From Rhizobium sp. (GTDB taxonomy: Bacteria > Pseudomonadota > Alphaproteobacteria > Rhizobiales > Rhizobiaceae), in the NCBI GenBank assembly GCA_002796995.1, contig PEKW01000006.1, positions 558,627 through 622,626 of the forward strand: a DNA stretch of 64,000 nucleotides, in the 5' to 3' direction. A program made the position numbers and the translations under genes. The notes under the pieces are model-generated. The model did no database searches and was not told the DNA's origin. It saw only the letters and a list, made by a program, of their open reading frames with translations. Below, one piece after another: positions 53,218-62,620 of this stretch; positions within the stretch are counted from its first letter, which is position 1; each line of letters begins with the position of its first letter.

Positions 53218-54386
53218 GGGAAAAGCTGCTCCTCACCTTCAATGCCGGCTCCTCGACGGTGAAGATCGGCCTCTTCCTGCGCGAGGACGACAAAGCCCGG
53301 CGCATCGGCAAGGGCATGATCGACTTCCGCCACAAGCCGCTGACCTTCCACCTGGTCGAAGGACCGGAAGTCTTCGACGTGCCGCTCGAGGCCGAAGGCG
53401 GCGATGTGCTGCACGAGGTGCTGGACGAAACCTTCGGCTGGCTTGCCGACCATTTCGACATCGATGCCGTGACTGCCGTCGGCCACCGCGTCGTGCATGG
53501 CGGCGACGTCTTTGCCGGCCCGGTGCTGATCGATGACGCGGCGCTCGCCGACATCGCAGCCCTGACCCCTCTGGCGCCGCTGCACCAGCCGCAGAACCTG
53601 CGCCTGATCGAGGCGATCCGCCACCTGAAGCCGCATTTGCCGCAGACGGCCTCCTTCGACACGGCCTTTCACCGGACCCAGTCGCCGACGGTCCAGCGCT
53701 TCGCCATTCCGCGACAATATTTCGACCAGGGCATCAAGCGCTATGGCTTCCATGGCCTGTCCTACAAGTACATCGCCGGGGCACTGGCGAAGATCGGCCC
53801 GGATCTCGGAAAGGCGCGAACCGTCGTTGCCCATCTCGGCAGCGGCGCCAGCATCTGCGCGATCAGCGACGGCCAGAGCCGCGACAGTTCCATGGGCTTC
53901 TCGACCATCGACGGCATCCCCATGGCGACCCGCTCCGGCGCGCTCGATCCGGGCGTCATCTTCCACTTCATGGCGCGCCTGGGCCTCTCACGCGAAGAGG
54001 TCGAGGACATCGTCTATCATAAGTCGGGCCTGATCGGCCTCTCCGGCATCAGCGCCGACAGCCGCGCCCTGCTTGAAAGCGGCGCCGCGGAGGCCGCCGA
54101 AGCGATCGACGTCTTCACCTTCCGCATCGCCGGCGAGATCGCCAGGCTTTCCGCCACGATTGGCGGTCTCGATACGCTGGTCTTCACCGCGGGCATCGGC
54201 GAGAACCAGCCGCCGATCCGCCGCGCGGTGTGCGAACGCCTCGCTTTTCTCGGCGTCGAACTGGACGACAGCGCCAACACCGCCAATGCTGCGACCATAT
54301 CGACGGCTGGTTCAGGCGTGCGGGTCATGGTCATCGAGACCGACGAGGAACAGGTGATCGCGGACGAAGCGTTGTCCGTCCTCTGA
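53214..54386 (+). CDS. ackA: Acetate kinase
   Basis: Interconverts acetyl-phosphate and acetate with ATP. The 390-residue protein has the ASKHA phosphate loop LTFNAGSSTVKIGLF, the substrate region VTAVGHRVVHGGDVF, the active-site TASFDTAFHRTQ and GFHGLSYKYIA segments, HLGSGASICAISDGQSRDS, GLSGISADSRAL and the C-terminal TAGIGENQPPIRRAVC. The start overlaps the pta stop (ATGA), so it is translationally coupled. Pta plus AckA can turn acetyl-CoA into acetate and ATP while returning phosphate to the cell. Third gene of the phaC operon. Confidence 0.93.
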   Translation: MREKLLLTFNAGSSTVKIGLFLREDDKARRIGKGMIDFRHKPLTFHLVEGPEVFDVPLEAEGGDVLHEVLDETFGWLADHFDIDAVTAVGHRVVHGGDVFAGPVLIDDAALADIAALTPLAPLHQPQNLRLIEAIRHLKPHLPQTASFDTAFHRTQSPTVQRFAIPRQYFDQGIKRYGFHGLSYKYIAGALAKIGPDLGKARTVVAHLGSGASICAISDGQSRDSSMGFSTIDGIPMATRSGALDPGVIFHFMARLGLSREEVEDIVYHKSGLIGLSGISADSRALLESGAAEAAEAIDVFTFRIAGEIARLSATIGGLDTLVFTAGIGENQPPIRRAVCERLAFLGVELDDSANTANAATISTAGSGVRVMVIETDEEQVIADEALSVL

Positions 54387-54512
54387 GACGGACAACCGAC
54401 GCCGCCGACATAGAACAGTCATATGCCGCCGCTATGCACACTCGCATATGGGGGCCTGCGCGAGTCGCATGGACATCCCCCAGCCTCCCTTGAGCCGAAA
54501 CGAGGATGCACG

Positions 54513-55703
54513 ATGCTGGTCGAGACCTTTCAGAATGGCGAGCCGCGCCCCAACGCCGTGAACGATCGCCTTGTCATTACCAATGCCCGGATCGTTCTTG
54601 CCGACGAAGTCGTCCATGGCACCGTCGTGGTCGAGGATGGCCGCATCGTTGCGGTCGAGGACGGATCGCCGATCTCCGGCGCGCTGGACTTCGGCGGCGA
54701 CTACCTTCTGCCTGGCCTCGTTGACATCCACACCGACCATTTCGAAAAGCACGTCTATCCCCGCCCGCATGTCCGCTGGGACTATATGCGCGCGGCGCTG
54801 TCCCACGACGCCCAGATCATCGGCGGCGGCGTCACCACCGTCTTCGACAGCCTCTGCGTCGGCGTCTCCTCGGAAGACAGCGAACGGGCAGAAATCCTCG
54901 GCCCGATGATCGACGTGCTGGAGCGCGCCCAGGCCGCCGGCATGCTGCGCGCCGAGCATTTTATTCACCTGCGCTGCGAAGTCGTCGACCCGCGCACGCC
55001 GGAACTGACCGCTGCCAACATCGACCGGCCGCTGGTGCGCGTCGTCTCGGTGATGGAGCATCTGCCCGGCATCCGCCAGAGCCGCGACATGGACGCCTAT
55101 GTCAACCGCCTGCAGAAGGCGGGCGGCGAGAGCGAGGCGGTCATCCGCGACCGCATCGCCCAGATGGTGGCGGAGAAATCCGACATCGGCCGCACTGTGC
55201 GCCCCGAGGTCGTGGCGCTCGCCCGCGCCCGCGGGCTGCCGCTTTTGAGCCATGACGACACCGACATCGAGCATGTCGACCTCGCCGCCGATGAAGGCGT
55301 GGCGATCTCGGAATTCCCCTGCACGCTGGAAGCGGCCCGCGAGGCGCGCGCGCGATCCATGCTGATCGTCGGCGGTGCGCCCAACATCGTGCGCGGCGGT
55401 TCGCAGTCCGGTAATGTCGCTGTGCGCGAACTGCTGGAGGAACGGCTCATCGACATCCTCGCCTCGGACTACGTGCCACGCTCCATGCTCGATGCCGCCT
55501 TCCTGATCGCAAACGATCCGGCGCTCGCCTACGCACTGCCGGATGCCGTGCGCCTAGTAACGAAGGCGCCGGCCGAGGCGGCCGGTCTTTCCGACCGCGG
55601 CGAGATCGCCACGGACAAGCGCGCGGATCTCATCCGCGTCGGCCTGCACGACGGTCATCCGTTCCTCAAAGCCGTCTGGCGCGAGGGGCACCGGGTCGCC
55701 TGA
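54513..55703 (+). CDS. phnM: Alpha-D-ribose 1-methylphosphonate 5-triphosphate diphosphatase
   Basis: An amidohydrolase-superfamily enzyme of the carbon-phosphorus lyase pathway, removing pyrophosphate from the triphosphate intermediate. The 396-residue protein has the metal motif LPGLVDIHTDHFEKHVYPRP, SHDAQIIGGGVTTVFDSLCV, HLRCEVVDPRTPELTAANID, SHDDTDIEHVDLAADEGVAI, MLIVGGAPNIVRGGSQSGNV and LASDYVPRSMLDAAFLI, closely parallel to E. coli PhnM by eye. The ATG at 54513 has GAGGA upstream; the track extends to 54423. No other phn gene is in the window. It follows ackA by 126 bp on the same strand, which fits a shared phosphate-starvation theme. Confidence 0.9.
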   Translation: MLVETFQNGEPRPNAVNDRLVITNARIVLADEVVHGTVVVEDGRIVAVEDGSPISGALDFGGDYLLPGLVDIHTDHFEKHVYPRPHVRWDYMRAALSHDAQIIGGGVTTVFDSLCVGVSSEDSERAEILGPMIDVLERAQAAGMLRAEHFIHLRCEVVDPRTPELTAANIDRPLVRVVSVMEHLPGIRQSRDMDAYVNRLQKAGGESEAVIRDRIAQMVAEKSDIGRTVRPEVVALARARGLPLLSHDDTDIEHVDLAADEGVAISEFPCTLEAAREARARSMLIVGGAPNIVRGGSQSGNVAVRELLEERLIDILASDYVPRSMLDAAFLIANDPALAYALPDAVRLVTKAPAEAAGLSDRGEIATDKRADLIRVGLHDGHPFLKAVWREGHRVA

Positions 55704-55707
55704 TCGC

Positions 55708-56463
55708 TCAGGCCTCCCGCACGAAACCCTCGCTCGCCACCATCAGCTGGCGGGTATAGTCGGTGGAGAACTCCCTGGAGCGCAGCTGCGCGACATCGAG
55801 CGCCTCGACCACCTTGCCGGTCTTCATCACGGCGAGCCGCTCGCACATATGGCTGATGACCGCGAGGTCGTGGCTCACCATGACGAAGGTGAGGCCGCGA
55901 TCCCGGCGCGCCTGTTCGAGCAGGTTGAGGATTTCGGCCTGGATCGAGGCATCGAGCGCCGAGGTCGGCTCATCGAGCAGCAGGATCTTCGGCTCGACGA
56001 TCAGCGCCCGGGCAATGGCGATGCGCTGGCGCTGGCCGCCGGACAGCTGGTGCGAGAAGCGGAACCGAAAGCCGGTTCCCAGCCCCACCTCGTCGAGCGC
56101 GCGGGCGATCCGCGTCTCGGTGTCGGTGAAGCCGTGAATGGCCAGTGGCTCCAGCAGCAGCTTGTCGACCGTCTGGCGTGGATGCAGCGAGCCGTAGGGG
56201 TCTTGGAACACCATCTGCACGGTGCGATAGAATTCATGATCACGCTTGTGGCCGGTGAAGCTGCGGCCGTTGACGGTGAGCGTGCCGCTGTCGAAGCGGT
56301 TGAGGCCGGCCACTGCCCTCAGCAGCGTCGACTTGCCGGAACCGGATTCGCCGACGATGCCGAAGGATTCGCCCTCGGCGATGTCCAGGCTGACCTCGTC
56401 GAGCGCGCGGAAGCCATTGAAGCTCACCAGCATGTCGCGAATGGAAAGTGCAGGTACGGTCAT
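55708..56463 (-). CDS. Peptide ABC transporter, ATP-binding protein (OppF/DppF-like)
   Basis: A 251-residue ATPase. Walker A is [20 protein letters not shown], the Q-loop is MVFQDPYGSLHPRQTVDKLL, the signature is [20 protein letters not shown], Walker B is [20 protein letters not shown], and the H-loop is MVSHDLAVISHMC. The Q-loop with GSLHPRQTV is the OppF/DppF type. It lacks much of the usual oligopeptide C-terminal tail, ending TDYTRQLMVASEGFVREA. The start at 56463 ([12 protein letters not shown]) overlaps the stop of the preceding ATPase gene. Last gene of a six-gene operon; it converges with phnM, only 4 bp away. Confidence 0.92.
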   Translation of the reverse strand: MTVPALSIRDMLVSFNGFRALDEVSLDIAEGESFGIVGESGSGKSTLLRAVAGLNRFDSGTLTVNGRSFTGHKRDHEFYRTVQMVFQDPYGSLHPRQTVDKLLLEPLAIHGFTDTETRIARALDEVGLGTGFRFRFSHQLSGGQRQRIAIARALIVEPKILLLDEPTSALDASIQAEILNLLEQARRDRGLTFVMVSHDLAVISHMCERLAVMKTGKVVEALDVAQLRSREFSTDYTRQLMVASEGFVREA

Positions 56464-57293
56464 AGCGCCCACTCCGCCTGGCGTTCGAGGACGGGCAAGG
56501 GATGACGGTCGGAATTGATCTGCGGCAGACAGTTCAGCAGCCCACGCGTATAGGGATGCTGAGCCTCGGAGAGACGCGATGCCGGCAGCTCCTCGACCAC
56601 CCGCCCGGCATACATGACGAGCACCCGGTCGCAGAAGGACGAGACGAGCCGCAGGTCGTGGCTGATGAAGATCAGTCCCATGCCGCGTTCGGACACCAGC
56701 TTGTCGAGGATGCCCAGCACTTCGAGCTGAACGGTGACGTCAAGCGCCGACGTCGGCTCGTCGGCGATCAGCAGTTCGGGACCGCAGACCAGCATCATGG
56801 CGATCATGACGCGCTGGCCCATGCCGCCCGAAACCTCGTGCGGATAGAGATCGAAGACGCGTTCCGGATCGCTGATCTGCACCGCCTCCAGCATGGCAAG
56901 CGCCCGCGCCCGGGTCTCGGCATTGGAGAGCCGTTCGTGGGTCTGCAGGGTTTCCATGATTTGCCGGCCGATCGGCATGACCGGATTCAGCGAATATTTC
57001 GGGTCCTGCAGGATCATCGCGATCTTCTTGCCGCGCAGCGAACGCCGCTCTCGTTTCGAGATCGACAAGAGATCGGTGTCGCCGAAGGAAAGCGTGTCGG
57101 CGGTGATCTTCGCGTGGCCGGGCGTCAGCCCCATGATGGCGCGGCCGGTCTGCGACTTGCCGGAGCCGCTCTCGCCGACGATGCCGAGCCGCTCCTTGCC
57201 GAGGGTGAAGTTGACGCCGCGCACGGCCTCGATCAGCCCGGTGCGGGTCGGGAAGCTGACCTTCAGGTTTTGAACGGTGAGGAGCGGCGTCAT
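56460..57293 (-). CDS. Peptide ABC transporter, ATP-binding protein (OppD/DppD-like)
   Basis: A 277-residue ATPase. Walker A is [20 protein letters not shown], the Q-loop is [20 protein letters not shown], the signature is [20 protein letters not shown], and Walker B is [20 protein letters not shown]; the tail is [23 protein letters not shown] in place of the common GGMRQR is a small deviation next to the signature. The ORF track fuses it to an upstream frame, but the true start is the ATG at 57293 ([12 protein letters not shown]), overlapping the permease stop. It forms a heterodimer with the OppF-like protein downstream. Confidence 0.92.
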   Translation of the reverse strand: MTPLLTVQNLKVSFPTRTGLIEAVRGVNFTLGKERLGIVGESGSGKSQTGRAIMGLTPGHAKITADTLSFGDTDLLSISKRERRSLRGKKIAMILQDPKYSLNPVMPIGRQIMETLQTHERLSNAETRARALAMLEAVQISDPERVFDLYPHEVSGGMGQRVMIAMMLVCGPELLIADEPTSALDVTVQLEVLGILDKLVSERGMGLIFISHDLRLVSSFCDRVLVMYAGRVVEELPASRLSEAQHPYTRGLLNCLPQINSDRHPLPVLERQAEWAL

Positions 57294-58222
57294 TGGCCGG
57301 CCTCCTTCGGATCGAGTGCATCGCGCAGGCCGTCGCCCAAAAGGTTGAAGCCGAGCGAAACGATCAGGATGGCGAAGCCCGGCATGGCCGCGACCCACCA
57401 CTGGTCGAGAATGAAGCGGCGGCCCGAGGCGATCATCGCACCCCATTCCGGCAGCGGCGGCTGGGCACCGAGACCGAGGAAGCCGAGGCCGGCCGCGGTC
57501 AGGATGATGCCCGCCATGTCGAGCGTAACGCGAACGATCAGCGACGACATGCACAGCGGCATGATGTGGGAAACGACGATGCGCAGCGGCGAGGCGCCCA
57601 TCAGCCTGACCGCGGCGATGAAGTCCGAGTTGCGGAAGGTCAGCGTCTCGGCGCGCGCGATGCGGGCATAGGGCGGCCACGAGGTAATGGCGATGGCGAG
57701 CACCGCATTCTCGATGCCCGGGCCCAGGGCCGCCACCAGCGCCAGCGCCAGGACGAGCTTCGGGAAGGCGAGGAAGATGTCGGTGATGCGCATCAGCACG
57801 GCATCGACCCAGCCCCCGGCATAGCCGGAAACCGTGCCCACGATCAGGCCGATCGGGGCGGCGATGATCGCCACCAGGAAGATGACGAACAGCGTGAGCC
57901 TCGAACCGTGGATCAGGCGCGAAAGGATGTCGCGGCCCTGGTCGTCGGTGCCGAGCAGAAAACCGGCCGTGCCCGGCGGCAGGAGCCGGGAATTGCGCAG
58001 GTCCCCCTGCACCGGCGAGTGGGGCGCGAGCACGTCGGCGAAGGCCGCGACGAACAGCAGGCCGATCAGGATCAGCAGGCCGAGCACCGCCAGGCGGTTC
58101 TCGGAGAACCGCTGCCAGATGATGTAGAGACGGCCGAGACGGGCCTGGCGGCGCGATTGCGGCCGGTCCGAGAGCAGCCAGTCGCGCAGGCTTTGGGTGG
58201 ATTGCATTTGTGTCTCGCTCAT
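57290..58222 (-). CDS. Peptide ABC transporter permease (DppC-like)
   Basis: A 310-residue permease: LAVLGLLILIGLLFVAAFAD as TM1, LLGTDDQGRDILSRLIHGSR (the OppC/DppC motif), MRITDIFLAFPKLVLALALV and the EAA loop FIAAVRLMGASPLRIVVSHI, ending [10 protein letters not shown]. The ATG at 58222 (MSETQMQSTQSLRDWL) overlaps the DppB-like gene stop by 4 nt. The N-terminal 40 residues are a polar Gln/Arg-rich tail longer than in the other DppC-like protein of the window. Confidence 0.93.
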   Translation of the reverse strand: MSETQMQSTQSLRDWLLSDRPQSRRQARLGRLYIIWQRFSENRLAVLGLLILIGLLFVAAFADVLAPHSPVQGDLRNSRLLPPGTAGFLLGTDDQGRDILSRLIHGSRLTLFVIFLVAIIAAPIGLIVGTVSGYAGGWVDAVLMRITDIFLAFPKLVLALALVAALGPGIENAVLAIAITSWPPYARIARAETLTFRNSDFIAAVRLMGASPLRIVVSHIMPLCMSSLIVRVTLDMAGIILTAAGLGFLGLGAQPPLPEWGAMIASGRRFILDQWWVAAMPGFAILIVSLGFNLLGDGLRDALDPKEAGQ

Positions 58223-59286
58223 CGGCTGCGCGTCCTCGGGTCGAGCGTCCGGTACAGGATGTCCGAGAGCAGATTGATCGCGATGAACACGGCACCGATG
58301 ATCATCGTGCCGCCGAGCACGGCGTTCATGTCGGCGTTCTGCAGCGAATTGGTGATGTAGAGGCCAAGGCCAGGCCAGGAGAAGATCGTCTCGGTCAGCA
58401 CCGAGCCTTCGAGCAGGCCGGCATAGGAGAGCGCGATCACGGTGATCAGCGGCACGGCTGCGTTTCGCAGCGCATGGAACCAGATGATGCGGGTCTCGGA
58501 CAGTCCCTTGGCACGGGCGGCGACGATATATTCCTGGCTTAGCTCGTTCAGCATGAAGGAGCGGGTCATGCGGCTGATATAGGCGAGCGAAAAATAACCG
58601 AGCAGCGCGCCGGGCAGGATGATGTGGCGGAACAGATCCCACAGCACGTCCCACTGCCTCTGCCAGGCGGCATCGAGCAAGAAGAACCCGGTCACAGGCG
58701 TGAACGAATATTCGTAGAGGATGTCGACGCGGCCCGGATAGGCGACCCAGTTGAGCTTCGCATAGAAGAACACCAGCGCCAGCAGGCCGAGCCAGAAGAT
58801 CGGCACGGAATAGCCGATCAGGCCAGTCACCCGGACGATCTGGTCGGCGATCGAACCGCGCTTGACGGCGGCGAGCACGCCGAGCGGCACGCCGAGGAAC
58901 GCGCCGATCAGCGTGCCGACGGTGGCAAGCTCGATCGTCGCGGGAAAGACCCGGCGGATGTCGGTCATCACCGGATTGGTGGTCAGAACCGAGGTGCCGA
59001 AGTCGCCGGTCAGCGCTTGGCGGATATAGATGAAGAACTGCTGGTAGAGCGGCAGGTTGAGGCCAAGCTCTTCGCGCACGCGTTCGACGACATGCATCGG
59101 CGCCCGATCGCCCACGATCGCCAGGGCCGGATCGATCGGCACGACGCGACCGATGAAGAAGGTCACGGCCAGAAGGCCGAGATAGGTCGTCACTACGGTC
59201 ACGAGGAACCGTAGCAACGACATGGCGAGGGCCGAGGCGCCGGCGCCAGAGCGCCGCGCCTCGGTTTTTGTCTCGAGAAGGGCCAA
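58219..59286 (-). CDS. Peptide ABC transporter permease (DppB-like)
   Basis: A 355-residue permease: LLRFLVTVVTTYLGLLAVTF as TM1, VREELGLNLPLYQQFFIYIR, TGDFGTSVLTTNPVMTDIRR, IGYSVPIFWLGLLALVFFYA, and the EAA loop IVAARAKGLSETRIIWFHAL. The loop VDILYEYSFTPVTGFFLLDA, of about 35 residues before the EAA region, is a DppB-like periplasmic feature. The start is the ATG at 59286 (MALLETKTEARRSGAGASAL), with an alternative Met at residue 22. The binding-protein gene ends 5 bp upstream. Confidence 0.92.
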   Translation of the reverse strand: MALLETKTEARRSGAGASALAMSLLRFLVTVVTTYLGLLAVTFFIGRVVPIDPALAIVGDRAPMHVVERVREELGLNLPLYQQFFIYIRQALTGDFGTSVLTTNPVMTDIRRVFPATIELATVGTLIGAFLGVPLGVLAAVKRGSIADQIVRVTGLIGYSVPIFWLGLLALVFFYAKLNWVAYPGRVDILYEYSFTPVTGFFLLDAAWQRQWDVLWDLFRHIILPGALLGYFSLAYISRMTRSFMLNELSQEYIVAARAKGLSETRIIWFHALRNAAVPLITVIALSYAGLLEGSVLTETIFSWPGLGLYITNSLQNADMNAVLGGTMIIGAVFIAINLLSDILYRTLDPRTRSR

Positions 59287-59291
59287 GGGCC

Positions 59292-60932
59292 TTAGTCCTT
59301 GGACACGTTGTAGACGAAGTTGGTATCGAAACTCGGGCCGAGCTTGAAGTCCTTCACCTTGGCCGAGTAGCCGGCGACTTCGGTCTGCTGGAAGACGACG
59401 ACGAACGGACCGGCTGCGAGAACCTGCTTCTGCAGGTCTTCATAGATCGCGGCGCGTGCAGCCGAATCCTTTTCGAGCAGGGCGGCCTGCGTCTTGCCAG
59501 AGAGTTCCTTCGGATCCCAGGAATTGCGCCATGCCAGCGTCTTGTTCTTGCCTTCGTCCGAATTGTCCGGGTTGAAGGTGAAGGTTTCGGCGTTGGAGTT
59601 CGGGTCGAAATAGTCCGAGCCCCACTGGCCGATGTAGATGTCGTGCTGGCGGGCACGATACTTGGTCAGCGTCTGCTTGCCGTCGCCCGGGATGATTTCC
59701 AGCTTGATGCCGGCCTGGGCGAGCGTCTGCTGGACATTTTCGGCAATGCCGGTGACCGGCTGGGTGTTGCGCACGTCCATGGTGACGGTGAAGCCGTCGG
59801 CAAGGCCGGCCTTGGCCAGCAGTTCCTTGGCCTTGGCGACGTCGAAGGTGTAGGGCGTGTCATCGAGCGCGCCGAGCTGGCCGGACGGCAGGAAGGTCTG
59901 GTGGATGGTGCCGATGCCCTTGATCAGGGTCTCGCCGATCGCGTCATAGTCGACGAGATACTTGAAGGCCTCGATGACTTCCGGCTTGGCCAGGTTCGGG
60001 TTCTTCTGGTTGAGGCTGAAGTAGTAGAGCGTGCCCTTCGGAGCCGACGTGGTGGCCACGCCTTCCTTTTTGGAAACGGCTTCGATGTCGCCCGGCTCGA
60101 GGTTGCGCGCGACGTCGATGTCGCCGTTCTCAAGCGCCAGGCGCTGGCCGGAGCTTTCCTTCATGTGGCGGTAGATGACGCGGGCGAGCTTGGCCTTTTC
60201 GCCGAAGTAGTTGTCGTTGCGTTCCAGCACGACCACTTCATTGGCGCGCCATTCGCGGATCTTGAACGGGCCCGAACCGGCATAGCCGGTCTTCAGGAAC
60301 TCGTTGCCGAAGTCGTTGTCGTACTTGTATTCGTCGGTCGGGGTGACCGGCTTGACGTTCTCGGAGACGAGCTTCTTGTCGACGACCGAAGCGACCGTCG
60401 AGGTCAGCACGTTGAGCACGAAGGTCGGCGCATAGGCCTTGTCGACGGTCAGGACGAAGGTGCCTTCATCGGCAGCCTTGGCCTTTTCCGCGACGTTGTC
60501 GCCGGAGAGACCGAACTGGGTCAGGAGGAAGGCCGGCGACTTGTCGAGCTTGACGGCGCGCTCGAAGGAGTAGGCCACGTCTTCGGCGGTGATCGGATTG
60601 CCGGAGGCGAACTTCAGGCCGGGCTTCAGCTTGAAGGTATAGGTCATGCCGTCGTCGGAAATCGTCCAGCTTTCGGCCAGTTCACCGACGACCTTCGAGG
60701 TGTCGTTCGGATCGAGGCCGACCAGCTTGCTGTAGGTGTTGGCGGTGATTTCGGCGGTCGACAGCTCGAAAGCTTCGCCCGGATCGAGCGAGATGATGTC
60801 GTCGAAGGCAAAGCCCTCGACCAGAGTGTCGGCCGGCGTCGCGGCAAAGGCCTGCGGGGCGGCTGCGAGCAGCAGCGCCATGGCCGCACTGCTGGTCAGC
60901 AGGCGCATCGTCTTGTTCAATGAGTGCATCAT
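59292..60932 (-). CDS. Peptide ABC transporter, periplasmic binding protein (family 5)
   Basis: A 546-residue SBP_bac_5 protein. The signal peptide is KTMRLLTSSAAMALLLAAAPQAFA. The family features are LKPGLKFASGNPITAEDVAY, GYAGSGPFKIREWRANEVVV, LEPGDIEAVSKKEGVATTSA, AFKYLVDYDAIGETLIKGIG and WGSDYFDPNSNAETFTFNPD. It captures peptides or similar compounds in the periplasm for the DppBC/DF-like importer encoded next. Met2 is an alternative start. It follows the dipeptidase gene by 51 bp. It is clearly a different paralogue from the binding protein at 42207. Confidence 0.9.
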   Translation of the reverse strand: MMHSLNKTMRLLTSSAAMALLLAAAPQAFAATPADTLVEGFAFDDIISLDPGEAFELSTAEITANTYSKLVGLDPNDTSKVVGELAESWTISDDGMTYTFKLKPGLKFASGNPITAEDVAYSFERAVKLDKSPAFLLTQFGLSGDNVAEKAKAADEGTFVLTVDKAYAPTFVLNVLTSTVASVVDKKLVSENVKPVTPTDEYKYDNDFGNEFLKTGYAGSGPFKIREWRANEVVVLERNDNYFGEKAKLARVIYRHMKESSGQRLALENGDIDVARNLEPGDIEAVSKKEGVATTSAPKGTLYYFSLNQKNPNLAKPEVIEAFKYLVDYDAIGETLIKGIGTIHQTFLPSGQLGALDDTPYTFDVAKAKELLAKAGLADGFTVTMDVRNTQPVTGIAENVQQTLAQAGIKLEIIPGDGKQTLTKYRARQHDIYIGQWGSDYFDPNSNAETFTFNPDNSDEGKNKTLAWRNSWDPKELSGKTQAALLEKDSAARAAIYEDLQKQVLAAGPFVVVFQQTEVAGYSAKVKDFKLGPSFDTNFVYNVSKD

Positions 60933-60983
60933 CTTCTTCGTTCCCCTGTTTGCTTAAGGTCGGTTTTCCGGAGCGTCCGCGGG

Positions 60984-62036
60984 CTATTCGTGCCAGGCGG
61001 ATGCCAGAACTCTCAGCCAGTTTTCCCGGCATATCTTTGCAAGATCTTGATCAGCGTATCCGGCGGCCCTGAGGGCCGCAACCAGATTCTGGTTGCCGCT
61101 GGCGTCGGCGATTTCGGCCGGAATCGTGGCGCCGTCGAAGTCCGAACCGAGCGCCACGCAGTCGATCCCCATGCGCTCGACCATGTAGTCGACATGGCGC
61201 ACCATGTCGCTGAGCGGCGTGGCGGCGTCGTCGCGCGCATCGTCGCGCAGCATGGTGACGGCGTAGTTAAGACCCACTAGGCCGCGGCTCTCCTTGATCG
61301 CGTCGAACTGTTTGTCGGTGAGGTTGCGCGCGACCGGGGTCAGCGCATGCACATTGGAATGGCTGGCGACGAGCGGCTGGTCGCTGGTCTTCGCCACGTC
61401 CCAGAAGCCCTGTTCGGTGATGTGGGCAAGGTCGACCAGGATGCCGAGCCGGTTGCAGGCCTTCACCAGTTCGAAGCCCGCGGCGGTCAGTCCCGGGCCG
61501 GTGTCCGGCGACATCGGATAGGCGAAGGGCACGCCGTGGCCGAAGATATTGTTGCGGCTCCAGACCGGTCCGAGCGAGCGCAGCCCGGCGGCGTGGAAGA
61601 CTTCCAGCGCGTCGAGATCCTCGTCGATCGCCTCGCAGCCTTCCATGTGCATGACCGCGGCGAACACGCCATCGTCCATGGCCTTGCGGATTTCCGCGGT
61701 CGAGCGACAGAGCCGCCAGCCCCCTGCCCGGTCGAGCCTGACGGCGATCGACGCCATCTCCAGCGCGATGTCGAGAGACGGCGCGCGGGTCAGCGGCGCC
61801 TCGAGCGGCGTCGCATAATGCCCGTTGGCATCCGGCTCCTTCAGCGCGAACTCGCCGGGCGACGGAATGAAGATGGCGCAGAGACCGCCCACAAGGCCAC
61901 CGGCCTTGGCCCGCGGTCCGTCGATGTGGCCTTCGTTCGTGCCGTTGACGAATTCCGCCACGGGATCGGAGCCGTTCGCCCGTCCGCGCCAGAGCCTCAG
62001 CAAGACGTCGTTGTGACCGTCGAATACCCGTTCCAT
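60984..62036 (-). CDS. M19-family membrane/renal-type dipeptidase
   Basis: A 350-residue zinc dipeptidase. The ligands are visible: VFDGHNDVLLRLWRG (HxD), AAVMHMEGCEAIDEDLDALE (bridging Glu), VDLAHITEQGFWDVA, LVASHSNVHALTPVARNLTD and ALGSDFDGATIP. It would cleave dipeptides, including D-configured or modified C-terminal residues. No signal peptide. I chose the ATG at 62036 (MERVFDGHNDVLL), with AGGAA upstream, over the GTG-type start at 62081. First gene of the peptide-uptake operon, so uptake and intracellular hydrolysis are co-expressed. Confidence 0.9.
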   Translation of the reverse strand: MERVFDGHNDVLLRLWRGRANGSDPVAEFVNGTNEGHIDGPRAKAGGLVGGLCAIFIPSPGEFALKEPDANGHYATPLEAPLTRAPSLDIALEMASIAVRLDRAGGWRLCRSTAEIRKAMDDGVFAAVMHMEGCEAIDEDLDALEVFHAAGLRSLGPVWSRNNIFGHGVPFAYPMSPDTGPGLTAAGFELVKACNRLGILVDLAHITEQGFWDVAKTSDQPLVASHSNVHALTPVARNLTDKQFDAIKESRGLVGLNYAVTMLRDDARDDAATPLSDMVRHVDYMVERMGIDCVALGSDFDGATIPAEIADASGNQNLVAALRAAGYADQDLAKICRENWLRVLASAWHE

Positions 62037-62620
62037 GAAAAGAAATTCCTGCCGTCTGATAGCCAGATTAAAAGAAACCAAGGCGACGAAGCGGCCCTGT
62101 CCGACGTCGAGAAGACAGTGGCCGAAAACGCTTGTTGAACTAACGTAGAACTAAATCGACGGCCGGTTCAAGCCAAAAAAAATTGTGAACTTACAAGACG
62201 ATGCACGGACCGGTAGAGTCGGAGCCGGCGCACTCCCGTCAATTTCCGTACATTTGCCGCGGGAACAAATGACGGGCTGCGGAGGCGAAAACCGGGGGCG
62301 CTCAAATTTTGCTCCGACTGGCGAAATAAAAATGGTCAACCGACCAAATTTGCGGCAACATACAAAAATTCCGCTCCCGGCGGGATGGGGCTTGGAGGAG
62401 CCTCGGGAGGATTGACGATGCCTGAGACAGCGCATTTGTCGTCGGTTCGGGGCAATTCGCGCCCGGAATTGGACAGACGCGGAGGAATTACTCACTTTGC
62501 CGTGCGTGGCACGCTTATTGCGTCGCCATGGCCAGACGAGCCGACCGGACGGGACCTGAGGTCGACGATGCCGGGACGCGGATGTTGCCGAAAAGATTCA
62601 TTTGAAACTGGGGATATTTC
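62037..62620. other. 584-bp divergent intergenic region with a sigma-54 promoter
   Basis: Between the M19 dipeptidase and the PotA-like gene. It is A-rich in its left half (CAAAAAAAATTGTG), with two direct repeats GAACTAA (about 62136-62153), and contains the sigma-54 promoter at 62507-62521. A possible 68-codon leader ORF (62418-62624, good ribosome-binding site) ends in the PotA-like start codon. I see no other gene. Confidence 0.55.
62507..62521 (+). promoter_or_regulatory. Sigma-54 (RpoN) promoter upstream of the PotA-like gene
   Basis: TGGCAC-GCTTA-TTGC, a perfect match to the TGGCAC-N5-TTGC core, 100 bp before the TTG start codon. The -24 GG and -12 GC have the required spacing. An enhancer-binding protein would be needed; I did not find a clear NtrC site upstream. 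Confidence 0.6.
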
